This document shows positions 1 through 8,055 of a stretch of 36,000 bases of DNA, one piece after another. The translations under genes and the position numbers were made by a program. Position 1 is the stretch's first letter; every line of letters starts with the position of its first letter. The notes below the pieces were generated by a model, which had not been told where the DNA came from, did no database searches, and saw only the letters and a program-made list of their open reading frames with translations. The stretch comes from an uncultured Alphaproteobacteria bacterium (GTDB lineage: Bacteria; Pseudomonadota; Alphaproteobacteria; RS24), in assembly GCA_938091085.1 (NCBI GenBank), contig CALKOC010000025.1:1-36000 (forward strand), in the 5' to 3' direction.

Positions 1-720
1 TTTTCTCAAAAGTTTTTCATCGTCAAAGTATAAAACCGCGACGCCAAGGACTTCTTGTTTATCGTCCACAACAAGTTGTCTAACCTCATGATAGGTTTCC
101 AACAACAGACCTTTATCGAGCGCAGATTGTTTTAATGGATTAAAGATAGAATAGCCGAGATTAGTCGCCTTGCGGCCCTCCTCAATCGGCACATAGCCTC
201 TATGACCACGAGCGGCTGGAGCAGCATGTTTCTTGTAACTTGTGGCGAGCGAATTATCGCTGTGATAGACGAAATATTCTGGCCCTGGATAAGAAGTCTT
301 TTTATGCCAAACAGTTGAGCCAAACTTGACTCCCTTCTCCTGCAACCAATCAATCATCTCAGGACTGGTGTCACAAAAGTCCCTTAATGTTTCATCAGAA
401 ACAATATCCTCCGTCTCCTGCTTAAGGTAGTTGAACATATTATCTGCCGTATCGGCAATTTCTGCTTCTTTTTGAACCGATGTCCCCGCACCGGCATAAA
501 CAACTGCACCATTGATTGTTGTGGCTCCGCCACCTGCGAATTTATCAAAGGCAATTACTGAAAGGCCATTATCAAGAGTTTGAAGTGCTGTCGCCACACC
601 GGCGCCACCGAACCCAACAACCACTAAATCTTTAGACTCATCCCAGGACACAGCATCTCTGCTGGAAACTTCAATCGGCGCTTCTACAGATGAAAACCAA
701 TTTTGATTAGATTGCTCCAT
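1..720 (-). CDS. FAD-dependent oxidoreductase, KstD/fumarate reductase flavoprotein type (partial)
   Basis: Partial gene: 240 N-terminal codons are present and the reading frame runs open off the left edge. Reading from the ATG at 720, a dinucleotide-binding motif (VVVGFGGAGVA) sits at about residues 33-43, followed by an acidic-end strand and a GGGATTING stretch near residues 63-70. This is the FAD_binding_2 pattern shared by 3-ketosteroid dehydrogenases and fumarate or urocanate reductases. A good ribosome site (GGGAGAGGG) precedes the ATG. Given the steroid genes around it, a 3-ketosteroid 1- or 4-dehydrogenase role is plausible, but the substrate-binding half is outside the window, so the substrate is inferred from context. 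It is divergent from the SDR starting at 900. Confidence 0.8.
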   Translation of the reverse strand, partial: MEQSNQNWFSSVEAPIEVSSRDAVSWDESKDLVVVGFGGAGVATALQTLDNGLSVIAFDKFAGGGATTINGAVVYAGAGTSVQKEAEIADTADNMFNYLKQETEDIVSDETLRDFCDTSPEMIDWLQEKGVKFGSTVWHKKTSYPGPEYFVYHSDNSLATSYKKHAAPAARGHRGYVPIEEGRKATNLGYSIFNPLKQSALDKGLLLETYHEVRQLVVDDKQEVLGVAVLYFDDEKLLRK

Positions 721-899
721 ACCCTCTCCCAGAAACATCATATTTATTATTCATCAAACCCGACAACCCTACACATAGATTATCTAGATAGCCAGACAGA
801 AAGAGCTTACAAATTATCGCACCAAAGGAATTACATCGAAATGGTTGCAGAAGTCTTTCTCTCTGATAGGTTATTAGCCAATTAATAAGGGAGGGATAA
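721..899. promoter_or_regulatory. Divergent intergenic region between flavoprotein and SDR genes
   Basis: This 179-base AT-rich gap must hold the promoters of the leftward flavoprotein gene and the rightward SDR operon. It contains a short perfect palindrome, ATCTAGAT, at about 783-790 and the strong ribosome site AAGGGAGGG just before 900. No convincing -35/-10 pair was identified. A 60-codon open frame crossing it has no ribosome site and overlaps the start of the leftward gene, so it is not called. Confidence 0.45.
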
Positions 900-1778
900 A
901 TGAGTAATCCAGAAGTCGCATTAGTTACCGGCGCAAGTAGAGGCGCAGGTAAAGGCATCGCACTTGGCCTTGCTGAAAAAGGCATGACTGTTTATGTAAC
1001 AGGGCGCAGCACCGAAGTAGGTTCTGCCAAAGGCTGGGACGGCACAACATTGCCTGGTACTGTTTTTGAAACAGCAGAAGAAATTACCAAGGCAGGCGGC
1101 AAAGGTATCGCTGTTGTTTGTGATCATGCCGACGACGCACAAGTGGCCGCACTATTCGAGCAAATTAAAAATGAACAAGGCCGCTTAGACATTCTCGTCA
1201 ACAACGCTGCTTATATTCATCCGCAACTTATCGAACCAAAACCGTTTTATGAGAAAGAGCTTGCCGCTCAATTCATTCTTGATGTCGGCCTTCGCTCAGC
1301 TTACGTCGCCTCTTGGCATGCAGCAAAAATTATGGCTGAACAAAAGAGCGGTCTGATTGTTTTCACCTCTTCATTTGGTGCGAGTTGTTATATGCATGGC
1401 GCGGCTTATGGTGCCCAAAAAGCCGGATTGGACAAATTTGCCCATGATATGGCCGTCGATTTAGAAGATGTGAATGTACAGACACTTTCAATTTGGATGG
1501 GGCCATTGATTACTGAAAGAGCGATTATTGCTGCTGAAGTTCACCCTGAACAATATACAGAATTCATGGCGACGGCTGAAACTCCAGAATTTATCGGACG
1601 AATTGTCCATGCAGTAGCTTGCGACGACAAGGCATCAGAAATTTCCGGTCATACGGTCATCTCGGCAGAAATCGCCAAGGATCGTTATAATATTCCAGAC
1701 CGTGATGGTAAGTTCCCGCCATCCTATCGTGAGATGTTAGGATCACCGAATCCGCCAAACCCTGCAAAAGTCTACTAG
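900..1778 (+). CDS. Short-chain dehydrogenase/reductase, DHRS1-like
   Basis: A 292-residue classical-fold SDR. The N-terminal cofactor motif TGASRGAGKGIA lies at about residues 11-22, the fold-stabilising motif reads NNAA rather than NNAG (near residue 97), and the active site shows a serine in TSSFG followed by YGAQK. The TVYVTGR segment with a downstream LPGTVFETAEEI stretch resembles the DHRS1 branch of SDRs. It is presumably an NAD(P)-dependent alcohol or ketone oxidoreductase; a hydroxysteroid substrate is inferred only from neighbours. The start is supported by AAGGGAGGG 6 bases upstream. It is the first gene of a three-gene rightward group, with the amidohydrolase starting 6 bases after its stop. 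Confidence 0.85.
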   Translation: MSNPEVALVTGASRGAGKGIALGLAEKGMTVYVTGRSTEVGSAKGWDGTTLPGTVFETAEEITKAGGKGIAVVCDHADDAQVAALFEQIKNEQGRLDILVNNAAYIHPQLIEPKPFYEKELAAQFILDVGLRSAYVASWHAAKIMAEQKSGLIVFTSSFGASCYMHGAAYGAQKAGLDKFAHDMAVDLEDVNVQTLSIWMGPLITERAIIAAEVHPEQYTEFMATAETPEFIGRIVHAVACDDKASEISGHTVISAEIAKDRYNIPDRDGKFPPSYREMLGSPNPPNPAKVY

Positions 1779-1784
1779 TCCGAC

Positions 1785-3542
1785 ATGATGTGTGACGGGA
1801 AGTCTTCCGCTATTGGTGTTTTATTAGCCCTACTGGTATCGCTAACGCTTGTCGCGTGCGACCAACCAGAGGCAATAAATGCTGAGCCATTAAATGCTGA
1901 CCGCATTTTTCATAATGCAAATATTCTCACCATGTCTTTTAAGAACGGACATGATGAGATGTCTATTGCGAATGCAGTCGCCGTCAAAGACGGACGCATT
2001 ATTGCTCTCACGGATGATATATCTGAATATCCAGAGAACTGGGTCGGGCAAAATACGCAAATCAGTGACCTAAATGGTCTCACCCTTATGCCCGGTTTTG
2101 TGCAAAGCCACGCTCATTTTAATCTAATTGTATTGAAAAAAATGACGGTTAATTTAGCACCCCCACCCGATGGCGGCGTCGCCAATCTCACAACCCTCAA
2201 AAATGCCTTAAGCACAGCGGCACAAAAAATACCGGCTGGCTACCCCATTATGGGCATCGGCTATGACGACACAGTGATGGAAGAAAAAAGGCATCCGACA
2301 CGTGATGATTTAGATGCTGTTTCTACCGAGCATCCAATTATTATCATGCACATTTCCTTTCATATTGCGGTGATGAATTCCAAAGCTCTTGAAATGGCTG
2401 GCATTGATGCGGAAACACCCGACCCAGAGGGCGGACACATACAACGTGAGCCAAACAGTAACCGTCCTAATGGGGTGCTCGAAGAAGCAGCTATAAATGT
2501 CATTGGCAAGATGCTTCCTCAGCCCTCTCCCCAACAAGTTTTCAAAACTTATGATGTTGTCGTCCAAGACCTGCTGGCCTTGGGCTATACAACCATTGTT
2601 GAACATGCCAGTGACAGCGCAATGGAAAAAGGGTTTGAAGCCTATTTTGCATCCCGTGATGTTCCTGTTGATATGATTGCTTATCGCCGTGTACTTCCTG
2701 ATACCGAACCACTCGCTTCACAAATGGCAAATATGACTCGTAAAGATATTAACGGCTTTAAACTGGGTGGAATTAAAATTCTGTTGGATGGATCTATTCA
2801 AGGCTACACAGGACATTTAAGCCAACCTTATCATGTGACACCCGCCAGCAAAGATGTCAGCTATCGCGGCTATCCGCATTTACCACCGGAAAAATTTAAC
2901 AACATGCTTATGCAGGCCTATGCCGATGACATTCCGCTTCTAGTGCATACAAATGGCGACGCGGCAATAGATGTACTTCTGGATGGTCTTGAAAAAGCTA
3001 ATACCGCTTATCCTGACAACTCTCTGCGTCCAGTCAGCATTCACGCTCAGACCATGCGTCAAGATCAACTTGACCGCGCAAAAGAACTGTCATTGATACC
3101 GTCCTTTTTTGTCGATCATGTTTATTTTTGGGGCGACAGGCATAAAGATATTTTTCTGGGCCCTGAGCGTGCCGCAAAAATTAGCCCCGTTGGATCTGCG
3201 GAAGACCGCCGTCTTATTTACACAATTCATGATGATGCACCCGTCGTTTCGGCTGACCCATTCAGAACTCTTTGGGTAGCGGTTGCGCGCCTGACCAGCT
3301 CGGGAGAAAAACTCGGCGCTGATGAAGCTATAACGCGTCAACAAGCTTTAAAAGCCCTGACAATAAACAGCGCCTATCAACATTATATTGAGACCCATAA
3401 AGGCTCTATCGAGGTCGGCAAAAAAGCGGATATGATTATTCTCGATGGCAACCCCCTCACTGTGGCTGAAGCTGAGTTGCGGCATATAAAAGTTTTAGAA
3501 ACAGTTAAAGACGGTGAAACCGTTTACACCTTAACCAGATAG
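1785..3542 (+). CDS. YtcJ-type amidohydrolase, predicted lipoprotein
   Basis: A 585-residue metal-dependent hydrolase of the amidohydrolase superfamily (YtcJ/amidohydrolase_3 type). A lipoprotein signal spans residues 1-25, with a hydrophobic stretch and lipobox LVAC ending at Cys25. The next residue is Asp26, which in enterobacteria favours inner-membrane retention. Metal-site features include HAH at 109-111 in GFVQSHAHF, later HTNGDAA and IHAQTM segments, and a C-terminal GKKADMIIL motif typical of the family. The substrate is unknown; family members cleave amide or related C-N bonds. It is odd to find an exported hydrolase between two cytoplasmic SDRs. An alternative ATG lies one codon downstream; no strong ribosome site is seen for either, so translational coupling to the upstream SDR is likely. 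Confidence 0.82.
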   Translation: MMCDGKSSAIGVLLALLVSLTLVACDQPEAINAEPLNADRIFHNANILTMSFKNGHDEMSIANAVAVKDGRIIALTDDISEYPENWVGQNTQISDLNGLTLMPGFVQSHAHFNLIVLKKMTVNLAPPPDGGVANLTTLKNALSTAAQKIPAGYPIMGIGYDDTVMEEKRHPTRDDLDAVSTEHPIIIMHISFHIAVMNSKALEMAGIDAETPDPEGGHIQREPNSNRPNGVLEEAAINVIGKMLPQPSPQQVFKTYDVVVQDLLALGYTTIVEHASDSAMEKGFEAYFASRDVPVDMIAYRRVLPDTEPLASQMANMTRKDINGFKLGGIKILLDGSIQGYTGHLSQPYHVTPASKDVSYRGYPHLPPEKFNNMLMQAYADDIPLLVHTNGDAAIDVLLDGLEKANTAYPDNSLRPVSIHAQTMRQDQLDRAKELSLIPSFFVDHVYFWGDRHKDIFLGPERAAKISPVGSAEDRRLIYTIHDDAPVVSADPFRTLWVAVARLTSSGEKLGADEAITRQQALKALTINSAYQHYIETHKGSIEVGKKADMIILDGNPLTVAEAELRHIKVLETVKDGETVYTLTR

Positions 3543-3562
3543 TAAATTAGCAGGAGTTTAAA

Positions 3563-4321
3563 ATGTCTTCATTGAAAGGAAAAACCGCACTCATAACCGG
3601 TGGCGGTCAGGGTGTTGGCCTCGGCATTGCATTGGCGTTGGCAAATGAAGGCGTAAATATTGCCTTGCTAGGTCGTACTATGGAGAAGCTAGAATCGAGC
3701 TGCGCCGCAGTCAGCGAAAGAGGTAGCCGCGCGCTAGCTGTTGCCTGTGATGTAACGATTGACAATGATTTGCGCGCCGGAGTTGATGCGACAATAGAAG
3801 AATTCGGACGGCTGGATATTCTCGTAAACAACGCACAGCTAGTTCCACTTGCACCAATTAACGCCCTCACTGATGAGGCCTTTGAAGATGGCTTTAAGTC
3901 CGGTCCACTCGCCGTATTACGAATGATGAAATACTGCTACCCACACTTAAAAGCCGAAGGCGGCCATATTGTGAACCTCCTGTCATCCGTTATGAAGCGC
4001 TGGGATATGTCGGGATATGGGGGGTATGCAGCTGTTAAATCTGCTATTCAACAACTGACAAGGGCAGCCGCTTGTGAGTGGGGGCCTGATGGCATTCGGG
4101 TGAATGGAATTATGCCGCACGCCAAGTCCCCGGCACTAGCGAACTGGATAAACACCAACCCTGAGGAAGCAGAAGCTTTTCAGGCATCCATTCCCCTAAG
4201 ACGCGTCGGTGAATGTGAAGAGGATATCGGCGCATTCGTGATGCTGATGTGCCGTGAAGAGTCTCGATATTTATCGGGCCAAACTATTGCACTGGATGGC
4301 GGGCAAGCTTTCGTTGGTTAA
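3563..4321 (+). CDS. Short-chain dehydrogenase/reductase
   Basis: A 252-residue classical SDR. It has TGGGQGVGLGIA at about residues 12-23 for NAD(P) binding, a serine in LLSSV followed by YAAVK as catalytic residues, and a C-terminal SGQTIALDGGQAF segment typical of the FabG-like group. The usual NNAG motif reads NNAQ. The ribosome site CAGGAG lies 7 bases before the ATG. It closes the 900-4321 group and converges with the leftward reductase gene, whose stop is 5 bases away. Its role is probably oxidation or reduction of a hydroxyl or keto group on a steroid or its fragments; the substrate is not determinable from sequence. Confidence 0.85.
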   Translation: MSSLKGKTALITGGGQGVGLGIALALANEGVNIALLGRTMEKLESSCAAVSERGSRALAVACDVTIDNDLRAGVDATIEEFGRLDILVNNAQLVPLAPINALTDEAFEDGFKSGPLAVLRMMKYCYPHLKAEGGHIVNLLSSVMKRWDMSGYGGYAAVKSAIQQLTRAAACEWGPDGIRVNGIMPHAKSPALANWINTNPEEAEAFQASIPLRRVGECEEDIGAFVMLMCREESRYLSGQTIALDGGQAFVG

Positions 4322-4326
4322 ATCAA

Positions 4327-5280
4327 TTACCAAAGTTCAGGGATTTCCGAGCCGCTAATATCAACGATTTTTTTCATAAACCGAACAGCGGTGTCGATTT
4401 CATCTTCTGAAAAATGTTTGGTGAGTTGTTCTTCTAACGCTTTAGACTGAGCAAGCAGTTCAATGAAAACGCCCTGCCCGGTTTCAGTAAGAGAAATGTT
4501 GCCTTTGTCACCACCTTCTTGAGTGACGAGGTTTTTTCGGGTTAGACGCTCAAAAATTTCATTGTCAGGTGCATGGCCAGTATGCGCCAATCTATCGGAA
4601 ATCACCTCAGCTGAGAGACCTCCATTCATTGACAAAAGCGAGAGGCAGAAAAATTCCTGATCGCTTAGACCTTGCTCTATGTATGATTGACGCACGGGAA
4701 GAGACGTCTGGAAATGAGCTCTGGAAATAAGATACAGCAGATAGTTCTCCGTAAATTTCCCGTTATGCAAATCCACAACTTCATCTGCATCTTCTTTTTT
4801 CAATTTCGGACGCGCATCAGCATATTTACCGCCATGGAATATCAAAACTGGAAGAGGGTTAGTCTGATATTCGACAACCTCTCCGACAAAAATAATATGG
4901 TCTCCGCCTTCATATTGGTAATGCGTTTTACAGCGAAACAGAGCCGCATATTCGTTAAGAATCGGAAACCCCATATCACAGGCGCTGAAGTCAACGCCGT
5001 CAAATTTTTCACCTTGCGAGCTTGCGAAGCGATTAGAAATATCCGTTTGATGTGAGGCAAGAATATGCACATTGAAGCCACCGGAAGTCTCAAAAGCAGG
5101 CATCGACTTTGCAGTTTTGGCCAACGACCATAATACGAGAGGTGGGTCTAGCGAAACAGAATTAAAACTGCTGGCAGTCACCCCAACAGGCTTTTTATCC
5201 TCATCTGAAGTCGTGACAACCGTAACGCCCGTTGCAAATTGCCCCAATGCATTCCGTAATTCTTTTTGATCTGTGGTCAC
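4327..5280 (-). CDS. hsaB: HsaB-like flavin reductase fused to MarR-type domain
   Basis: A 317-residue two-domain protein. Residues 1-155 are a short-chain NAD(P)H:flavin reductase: GVTASSFNSVSLDPPLVLW at 33-51, GDHIIFVGEV at 126-135 and the family-typical HGGKY at 149-153. Residues about 178-317 resemble a MarR winged-helix domain. The same order and length (about 315 residues) are known for the C1 reductase of 4-hydroxyphenylacetate hydroxylase in Acinetobacter baumannii, where the MarR-like tail binds substrate and relieves autoinhibition. The likely partner is the HsaA-like oxygenase at 9725, giving reduced flavin for hydroxylation of the seco-steroid phenol; this pairing is inferred. The start is a GTG with AAAGG 7 bases upstream. 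It is transcribed opposite to its likely partner. Confidence 0.83.
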   Translation of the reverse strand: MTTDQKELRNALGQFATGVTVVTTSDEDKKPVGVTASSFNSVSLDPPLVLWSLAKTAKSMPAFETSGGFNVHILASHQTDISNRFASSQGEKFDGVDFSACDMGFPILNEYAALFRCKTHYQYEGGDHIIFVGEVVEYQTNPLPVLIFHGGKYADARPKLKKEDADEVVDLHNGKFTENYLLYLISRAHFQTSLPVRQSYIEQGLSDQEFFCLSLLSMNGGLSAEVISDRLAHTGHAPDNEIFERLTRKNLVTQEGGDKGNISLTETGQGVFIELLAQSKALEEQLTKHFSEDEIDTAVRFMKKIVDISGSEIPELW

Positions 5281-5308
5281 GACAAAACCTTTCTCTTTGA
5301 TAATTAAT

Positions 5309-5332
5309 ACTTAGGTCATCCTTCACCTAAAT
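5309..5332. promoter_or_regulatory. Candidate operator, inverted repeat TTAGGT-N8-ACCTAA
   Basis: A perfect 6-base inverted repeat (5311-5316 and 5325-5330) lies in the divergent gap between the reductase-MarR gene and the NTF2-fold gene, 31 bases upstream of the GTG start. The half-site is close to sequences upstream of the FadD3 ligase and the Rieske gene, which suggests a common regulator. No regulator can be assigned from sequence alone. Confidence 0.4.
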
Positions 5333-5415
5333 GAAGTTCAAAACTGCATCAACTACTTTGTCATCGCAACCGAAATGTGCTTTTTTAGACTTCGCAAGAT
5401 TAAGGAGGGTAAAAA

Positions 5416-6048
5416 ATGACATTGGAAGAAAGAATTGATCGTCTCGAGTCGATTGAGGAAATTCGTCAACTGGTGAGCAAATATTCCTTGTCCCTCGATA
5501 TGCGGGACTTGGATGCCCATGTTAATTTATTTGCCGAGGATATTCGTGTTAGTCGTGAAGCCTCTGGACGCGCCCATCTTAAACAATGGCTAGATGATAC
5601 ATTAAGGCTTCAATTTACCGGGACATCTCATCATGTCGGCAATCATATTATTGAATTTGATGACCCTGACCATGCCCATGGGGTACTTTATTCCAAGAAT
5701 GAGCATGAGACACCCAGCGCAGGCGGTGATGAATGGGTGATAATGCAAATGCTTTACTGGGATAATTATGAGCGTATTGACGGGCATTGGTATTTTCGGC
5801 GGCGTCTGCCCTGCTATTGGTATGCCACTGATTTAAATAAACCACCTATCGGAGAACAAAAAATGCGCTGGCCTGACAGGGAAGCCTATGAAGGCGCTTT
5901 CCATAATTTATTTCCGTCATGGGAAAATTTTTGGAAAAACCCACCCAAGGATGGCATCACGCCAGAAGTCGCAACACCTGCACCTTGGGGTGAATTTCTC
6001 AAAACAATGCGCGCCGGACAACCGGATCCAAAAATCAAAGTACGATAA
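5416..6048 (+). CDS. NTF2/SnoaL-like fold protein
   Basis: A 210-residue protein whose first 150 residues fit the SnoaL_4-type NTF2 cone fold: an N-terminal helix with ERIDRLESIEEIRQLV, a DMRDLDAHVNLFAEDI segment at about 28-43, then HHVGNHIIEF and a HWYFRRR strand. This fold includes ketosteroid isomerase and the bile acid 7-alpha dehydratase BaiE, so a dehydratase or isomerase acting on a steroid is an attractive but unproven role. The last 60 residues, rich in Trp and Pro, are an extension. The ribosome site AAGGAGGG precedes the ATG. The next gene, an OYE-type reductase, is 48 bases downstream, so a dehydrate-then-reduce pair is possible. Confidence 0.75.
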   Translation: MTLEERIDRLESIEEIRQLVSKYSLSLDMRDLDAHVNLFAEDIRVSREASGRAHLKQWLDDTLRLQFTGTSHHVGNHIIEFDDPDHAHGVLYSKNEHETPSAGGDEWVIMQMLYWDNYERIDGHWYFRRRLPCYWYATDLNKPPIGEQKMRWPDREAYEGAFHNLFPSWENFWKNPPKDGITPEVATPAPWGEFLKTMRAGQPDPKIKVR

Positions 6049-6075
6049 AAATAAAGTAAGATAAAAATAAAGTTA
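6044..6075. repeat. 16-base tandem direct repeat
   Basis: Two adjacent copies, GATAAAAATAAAGTAA at 6044-6059 and GATAAAAATAAAGTTA at 6060-6075, differ at one base. The stop codon of the NTF2-fold gene lies inside the first copy. It looks like a small slippage duplication in the gap before the OYE gene. Confidence 0.85.
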
Positions 6076-6096
6076 GCTAATAATAGGGAAGTCCAT

Positions 6097-7161
6097 ATGA
6101 CACTCTTTGAACCTCATCGTCTCGGCGATATTGACTTAAATAATCGCATCGTGATGGCGCCAATGACACGCAGTCGAGCCGGACATGATGACGAACCAAC
6201 ACCTTTGACCATAGATTATTATACGCAAAGAGCATCTGCAGGTTTAATTATCACCGAAGGGGTTTATCCCAGCTATGACGGAAAAGGGTATGTCCGCACG
6301 CCGGGGATTGTGTCAGAAAAACAAATCGCTGCCTGGGAAAAGGTCTGTCGCAAAGTTCACGAAAATAACGGCAAAATCGTTATGCAAATCATGCATTGCG
6401 GGCGTGTTGCAGCGGCAGCAAATAAAAAAGAAACGGCCCGAACACTCGCCCCTTCCCCCCTGCAAGCAGCAGGTAAAATGTATACCGACACCGATGGGAT
6501 GGTTGCCCATGATGTGCCAGAGGAAATGACTTTAAAAGACATTGAGCAAACAATTAACGACTTCGCCACCGCCACTCAAAACGCAATAAATATCGGGTTT
6601 GACGGCGTTGAGTTACACGCTACGAGTGGTTATCTTCCTGCACAATTTTTATCCACTGGCACCAATCTTCGCGAGGACGCTTATGGTGGGTCCCTTGAAA
6701 ACCGATTGAGGTTTACGCTGGATGTCCTTGACGCGATGATTGACCGCGCTGGCGCTGGACGCGTAGGCATGCGCATTTGCCCAGGCAACCCCTTCAATGA
6801 TTTACATGATGATAATCCAGCGGAAACTTTCGCAGCATTGCTAGATGCCGTCTCGCCCAAAAACCTCGCCTATCTGCATGTCATTCGTATGGACCCTCAG
6901 ATTAATCGCGGCGTTGATAATATCGCGCTAGCGCAAAAACATTTTGACGGCCCCCTTATATTGAATGAAAGTTTTGATAAAGAAGCCGCGCAAAAAATGA
7001 TTGAAAGCGGCACGGCAAGTGCCGTCTCATTTGGCAGATTATTTGTTTCCAATCCTGACCTTGTCCGTCGGTTTGAGACCGGGGCACCGCTTGCTGAGAT
7101 GGAACGAAGCACACTCTACACACCGGGTGAAAAGGGATATACGGATTACCCGTTTCTCTGA
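6097..7161 (+). CDS. Old Yellow Enzyme family FMN ene-reductase
   Basis: A 354-residue NADH:flavin oxidoreductase of the OYE/NemA group. It shows the N-terminal RIVMAPMTRSRA (about 17-28) with the flavin-interacting Thr24, the segment IMHCGRVA in place of the usual QLWHxGR, HATSGYLPAQFLS in the catalytic region, the highly conserved DAYGGSLENRLRF, and the C-terminal phosphate-binding FGRLFVSNPDLVRR. Family members reduce activated C=C bonds, here plausibly an unsaturated ketosteroid, using NAD(P)H. The ribosome site AGGGAAG lies before the ATG. It follows the NTF2-fold gene on the same strand and converges with the SDR at 7184. Confidence 0.9.
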   Translation: MTLFEPHRLGDIDLNNRIVMAPMTRSRAGHDDEPTPLTIDYYTQRASAGLIITEGVYPSYDGKGYVRTPGIVSEKQIAAWEKVCRKVHENNGKIVMQIMHCGRVAAAANKKETARTLAPSPLQAAGKMYTDTDGMVAHDVPEEMTLKDIEQTINDFATATQNAINIGFDGVELHATSGYLPAQFLSTGTNLREDAYGGSLENRLRFTLDVLDAMIDRAGAGRVGMRICPGNPFNDLHDDNPAETFAALLDAVSPKNLAYLHVIRMDPQINRGVDNIALAQKHFDGPLILNESFDKEAAQKMIESGTASAVSFGRLFVSNPDLVRRFETGAPLAEMERSTLYTPGEKGYTDYPFL

Positions 7162-7168
7162 AAATCAG

Positions 7169-7192
7169 AATAATAACAAAATATTATTTTTG
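7169..7192. terminator. Possible weak AT-rich hairpin terminator
   Basis: AATAATA at 7169-7175 pairs with TATTATT at 7182-7188 across a 6-base loop and is followed by T residues. It lies between the convergent OYE and SDR genes and overlaps the SDR stop. The stem has no GC pairs, so termination strength is doubtful. Confidence 0.3.
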
Positions 7193-7960
7193 TGCGGCAG
7201 CATCTTGCGTGATTTTCAGGAAGCTCGGGGGCTCACCACCGCCAAACACCTCCAGACATGCCCCGGAAACATAGGCCGACTCGGGATCAGCCAAAAACAG
7301 ACAAGCATGAGCAATATCTTGAGGCTGACCCATTCGCTTCATAGGAAGATTATCTGCAAGATAGGCCATGCCTTTCTCGCCGCCATAATGAGACTCGGAT
7401 GCTTCGGTTTTTACCAACCCAACAATAATGGCATTAACCCGAACATCAGGCGCCCATTCCATCGCCAATGATGTGGTGACATTTATCAGTCCGGCTTTTG
7501 CAGCACCATAAGCGACAGTGCCAGGTGACGAACGTGTAGCCGAGACACTGGAAATGTTGATGATAGAGCCGTTTACTTCATGAGCGCGCATATAATTATA
7601 GGCGGCTTGTGACAAATAGATTGGTGCCAGCAGGTTCAGCTTAATGACTTTCTCAGTCAAAGACGCGCTGGCTTCTGCGGAAGCGACCGGTGGCCCCCCT
7701 CCTGCATTATTAATCAAGGTGGTAATTGGATGCCCGAAACTCGCCGCAAAATCTATGAGCTTTTCAGCGTTTTCAGACTCTCTAATGTCGAGTTCAATAA
7801 AATGAACCCGGTCAGCAATCTCACTATCAAAAGCTTCGGGCGCAGAGCGTCCGCAAATCGCAATATGTGCGCCAGCTTTAGCGAAAGCAGTTGTGATTCC
7901 TCTTCCAATACCCTTACCACCTCCGGTAACGATGATTGTTTGACCGCTTAAATCCTTCAT
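7184..7960 (-). CDS. Short-chain dehydrogenase/reductase
   Basis: A 258-residue classical SDR with TGGGKGIGRGI near residues 12-22, a NNAGGG motif, a serine in NISSVSA followed by YGAAKAG as the catalytic residues, and a glycine-rich FGGGEPP tail in place of the usual VDGG ending. The start is set at the ATG at 7960 because GGAGG sits 5 bases upstream; a TTG four codons earlier would swallow that site. It is divergent from the FadD3-type ligase, with 95 bases between the starts. It is probably a hydroxyacyl-CoA or hydroxysteroid dehydrogenase; the substrate is unknown. Confidence 0.87.
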   Translation of the reverse strand: MKDLSGQTIIVTGGGKGIGRGITTAFAKAGAHIAICGRSAPEAFDSEIADRVHFIELDIRESENAEKLIDFAASFGHPITTLINNAGGGPPVASAEASASLTEKVIKLNLLAPIYLSQAAYNYMRAHEVNGSIINISSVSATRSSPGTVAYGAAKAGLINVTTSLAMEWAPDVRVNAIIVGLVKTEASESHYGGEKGMAYLADNLPMKRMGQPQDIAHACLFLADPESAYVSGACLEVFGGGEPPSFLKITQDAAAQK

Positions 7961-7992
7961 GAAAGCCTCCAATATTGCTAAGTATTGCGTAA

Positions 7993-8013
7993 TTCTTACC
8001 TCATGTCTAAGTT
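7993..8013. promoter_or_regulatory. Candidate operator, CTTACCT-N6-TAAG
   Basis: CTTA at 7995-7998 and TAAG at 8008-8011 form an imperfect inverted repeat containing CTTACCTCAT. It lies in the divergent gap, 33-53 bases from the SDR start and 43-63 bases from the ligase start. The core resembles the sites at 5309 and 33822. Confidence 0.35.
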
Positions 8014-8055
8014 TAGTTGTTTTTAAAAATCAAAGGGCAAGTAAAGGGTAAAATC

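Noticed and set aside
703-885. 60-codon rightward open frame before the first SDR
   Set aside because: It overlaps the start of the leftward flavoprotein gene, has no ribosome site and shows no recognisable domain.
7001-7471. 156-codon rightward frame across the end of the OYE gene and the SDR
   Set aside because: It runs across two well-supported genes, one of them antisense, and its translation looks like noise.
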